This document shows positions 61,594-64,000 of a stretch of 64,000 nt of DNA, piece by piece. Made by a program: the position numbers and the translations under genes. Within the stretch, counting starts at the first letter, position 1, and each line of letters begins with the position of its first letter. The notes under the pieces are model-generated. The model had not been told where the DNA came from, made no database searches, and saw only the letters and a list, made by a program, of their open reading frames with translations. The DNA is from Breznakibacter xylanolyticus (GTDB lineage Bacteria; Bacteroidota; Bacteroidia; Bacteroidales; Marinilabiliaceae), in contig NZ_QKZK01000012.1 of assembly GCF_003254275.1 (NCBI RefSeq), positions 1 to 64,000 on the forward strand. The letters run 5' to 3'.

Positions 61594-64000
61594 TTAAAGT
61601 TCAATTCCTATTAATAAGACATCATCGACTTGTTTTTCTTCTCCCATCCAATCATAAAAATCTTTGGAGAAAAATCTCGCGTAGTGTGCCATTGTTGCAT
61701 CTTTATCTTCTGTGAGCGCTTCTCTAATTCTTTTGTTCAAATATTTTTTACCGTCTTTGCCGGTTTGATCAGGCAATCCGTCTGAGAATATAAAGAATTT
61801 ATCTCCAGTTTGATAGTCAATGATGTTGTTTTCAAAATCCAGTTCAATTTTTTTCGCTAAAGGAATCCCTCCGATTGCTTTCCGTGATCCCTTGTATTCT
61901 GTTAGTTCTCCATTGCGAAGGTAATATAAAGGACGATGCGCACCTGCATATTGCAATTCATTTTTTTTCGGATTGATTTTACAAAGTGCCAAGTCCATGC
62001 CATCCCGTCCGTTTGCCCCGTCTTGATCCTGACGCAATGTCCGTCTGACTTTTTGATGTAACTGATCTAATATCTCGGAAGCGCTTAGGTCTTTGTCTGC
62101 ATTGACGATGTTGTTTAATAAGAAATAACCAATGAGTGACAATAATGCTCCAGGGACGCCATGTCCTGTACAGTCAACTGCAGCAATATAGAAAATGTCA
62201 TCTTTCATAAAGAACCAAGGGAAATCACCACTGACCACATCTTTAGGTCTGTAGAAGATAAAAGATCTAGGGAAATATTGCTGGATAACACCGGTATCTG
62301 GTAAAATCGAAGTTTGTATCCGTTGTGCATAATTGATACTGTCAGAGATTTTCTTGTTTTTATCTTTTATTTCCTGTTCAATGATCTTCATCTCAGTCAG
62401 GTCGTGCGTCACAAATAACACTGACTCAAGTTCTTGGTCTTCGCTGAATTCGGGTATGGCTTTTATTTCCATAATCCTCATATCCCCATGGGATTGCATC
62501 TCAATTTCTGCAACCATTTGTTTTGGGTCTTCCCTCATTGTGGAAAGCGAAGTCCGTACAAAATCGATAAATTGTGGGTCAATGTCAAGTTCGTATATTC
62601 TTTTTTTGATAATCTCGGTGGATGGAACTCCGATGAACTTAGAGATTGCCGGGTTTACATATACCAGTTTTCCGGTATTGCTGATCCGTAAAATCATATC
62701 GGGACTATTCTCCGATAATGATTGCATACGGCTTTTCATTCGTTCCTCTTTTTCGGCTCTTTTTCTTTCAGTGATATCTTGTGTGTTGAAGATAATTCCT
62801 CTAATTGCAGGGTCGTGCAGTAAGTTTTTTCCTTTTGTTTCCAAAAAGAGTTTTTCACCGTTTTTCTTGAGATAAGTGTATTGAGCAACGTGTTCGCCAC
62901 CCGGCGTTTCGAGTAGGAATTGGAATAGGTTGTTAATCGTTTTAAAACCTCGAGGTGTTAATAATTCCGGATCCATCCCGGAAACCTTGTCATTATCGTT
63001 ATAGCCTAATATTCGTTTGACAGAAGGACTTTCAAAGACAAGTTCCTGTTTTTCGTTGTATATAGAAATAAATTCGGATGCATTCGTCAATAAAGCTTGA
63101 AGTCGTTTTTGTCCGTGCTCGACTTCTTGAATCTGATTGGCCAGTAATTTGTTCGACTTCTCGAGATTTTCTTGAGCAACCATCATTTCACGAGCATTTT
63201 CATGTAGTGTCTGCTCGTTTTCTTTGAGGACAATCGTTAATTCCTGTGATTCTTTTAATAATTGAGCCGTGCGAATGTTTATTTTTAAGTTATAAATAGT
63301 TCGTCCGATTATGTTGCTTATTTCTTCAATAAAATGGAGAATATATTTTGGTAATTTGTTGTTTAAGAAGGCTAATTCCATCACCCCCTGTAGTTCATCT
63401 TCTTGCATTAATGGAATAACAATGAGGCTCTTGGGTTTTTTATCTCCAATGAGGCCAGAAGTCAACGTGAAGTAATCGTCCGGTATTTCGGTTCGATAAA
63501 TCATTTGCTTTTCATAGGCGACTTCCCCCACTAACCCTTTCCCGATTGGGATTTGCATTTTTTCATATCGCTGGCGGTTAAATGCGTATGCTGCGGCATT
63601 CACAAGAACATCACCTTCCGGTAAAAATATCCCCCCCTGAATGGCTCCTGTATAGTCGATGGTCGCTTTTAATACATTGATTGTTAGTTCATCAATTGTT
63701 GTGGTTATTCGGAGTATATCCGATACCCTTTCTTTGCCTCGAGCAATCCAGTTTAAGTCGTCTTCTTTTTTGCGAGTGCCCGATAGACTTTTGCCCAGTG
63801 CAATAAGCGCTGCAGCTAATTCGTCATCAGCAGCTTCAAAACGATTAAGTTTGCCTTCACCAATCCGCGTAGCCAATTCAATGCTTGAGTGGATTTTGCT
63901 CTTAAGTGCATCTATTTCAGTCTTAAGTTGTCGGCTTTTTTGGATGTGATAGTTTACAAAAAATACGACCTGGACCGGAATTGAAAGAATAATCAAATCA
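61594..64000 (-). CDS. SpoIIE-family protein phosphatase with GAF and PAS domains (5' end cut)
   Basis: At least 800 residues; the frame is open to the window edge, so the start and probably further membrane spans are missing (the first residues, SIPVQVVFFVNYH, look like the end of a span). Order: coiled coil, GAF (about 70-240), coiled coil, PAS 1 (about 300-410), PAS 2 (425-545), PP2C-type phosphatase (560-800) with GDF, VDCTGHGVPGALL, DGMDLAL, FSDGLPDQTG and VDDVLLIGIEL. By analogy to SiaA it dephosphorylates SiaC. 29 bases to the kinase gene. Confidence 0.9.
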   Translation of the reverse strand, partial: DLIILSIPVQVVFFVNYHIQKSRQLKTEIDALKSKIHSSIELATRIGEGKLNRFEAADDELAAALIALGKSLSGTRKKEDDLNWIARGKERVSDILRITTTIDELTINVLKATIDYTGAIQGGIFLPEGDVLVNAAAYAFNRQRYEKMQIPIGKGLVGEVAYEKQMIYRTEIPDDYFTLTSGLIGDKKPKSLIVIPLMQEDELQGVMELAFLNNKLPKYILHFIEEISNIIGRTIYNLKINIRTAQLLKESQELTIVLKENEQTLHENAREMMVAQENLEKSNKLLANQIQEVEHGQKRLQALLTNASEFISIYNEKQELVFESPSVKRILGYNDNDKVSGMDPELLTPRGFKTINNLFQFLLETPGGEHVAQYTYLKKNGEKLFLETKGKNLLHDPAIRGIIFNTQDITERKRAEKEERMKSRMQSLSENSPDMILRISNTGKLVYVNPAISKFIGVPSTEIIKKRIYELDIDPQFIDFVRTSLSTMREDPKQMVAEIEMQSHGDMRIMEIKAIPEFSEDQELESVLFVTHDLTEMKIIEQEIKDKNKKISDSINYAQRIQTSILPDTGVIQQYFPRSFIFYRPKDVVSGDFPWFFMKDDIFYIAAVDCTGHGVPGALLSLIGYFLLNNIVNADKDLSASEILDQLHQKVRRTLRQDQDGANGRDGMDLALCKINPKKNELQYAGAHRPLYYLRNGELTEYKGSRKAIGGIPLAKKIELDFENNIIDYQTGDKFFIFSDGLPDQTGKDGKKYLNKRIREALTEDKDATMAHYARFFSKDFYDWMGEEKQVDDVLLIGIEL

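Overview
The window looks like chromosomal DNA from a member of the Bacteroidota, most likely a Bacteroidales/Marinilabiliales-type organism. The evidence is repeated use of the Bacteroidota promoter form TAnnTTTG (in a few cases with TTTG about 20 bases upstream), absence of strong Shine-Dalgarno sites at most starts, and family content typical of the phylum: a HU-SPOR membrane protein, a GIN-domain lipoprotein, a TonB/YwqK composite, PorT-like barrels, LtaS-like sulfatases and a SiaABC-type phosphorelay. I saw no rRNA, tRNA, CRISPR array, prophage or transposase gene.

Layout. 1-11 kb: housekeeping genes (nitroreductase-like flavoprotein, dnaG, a U32 tRNA-hydroxylation protein, DUF2797, a degenerate EEP lipoprotein, OhrR, an aminotransferase) separated by unusually long repeat-filled gaps. 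11-23 kb: a surface-polysaccharide/LPS block containing a GT4-GT9 fusion, hldD, three AT-rich translationally coupled glycosyltransferases (the last broken by a frameshift), then two successive pairs of membrane sulfatase plus UDP-glucuronate-4-epimerase-like gene on the minus strand. 23-32 kb: small secreted proteins, a class III sirtuin, a barrel protein, ComF, a TonB-like protein and a HigBA toxin-antitoxin pair, all interspersed with a dispersed family of terminal-inverted-repeat elements. 32-43 kb: grpE-dnaJ, a minus-strand run of glycosyltransferase, HU-SPOR protein and two flippase-like membrane proteins, then rsmA, mgtE, glutathione peroxidase and metF. 43-56 kb: metH with a structured leader behind a consensus promoter, a GIN lipoprotein, ribF, a second GT9, a thioesterase, a Sua5/YrdC protein, dapD, lipA-lipB and recJ. 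56-64 kb: a minus-strand cluster of SpoIIE phosphatase (cut by the window edge), SiaB-like kinase, SiaC-like phosphoprotein, an ABCG-type transporter with a helical N-terminal extension, and a lipoprotein.

Most worth following: (1) the SiaA-SiaB-SiaC partner-switching module whose downstream neighbours are an ABC transporter and a lipoprotein instead of the diguanylate cyclase SiaD known from Pseudomonas; (2) a non-autonomous TIR element family in at least seven places, in two subfamilies sharing the same ends; (3) a multi-stem leader upstream of metH whose outer stem begins at the predicted transcription start; (4) a GT4-GT9 single-chain fusion and a frameshifted glycosyltransferase in the polysaccharide block; (5) near-leaderless promoters with the same four-base spacing at higB and dnaG; and (6) a perfect palindrome over the -33 region of the peroxidase gene. 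All functional statements rest on motif reading by eye; no database search was run.
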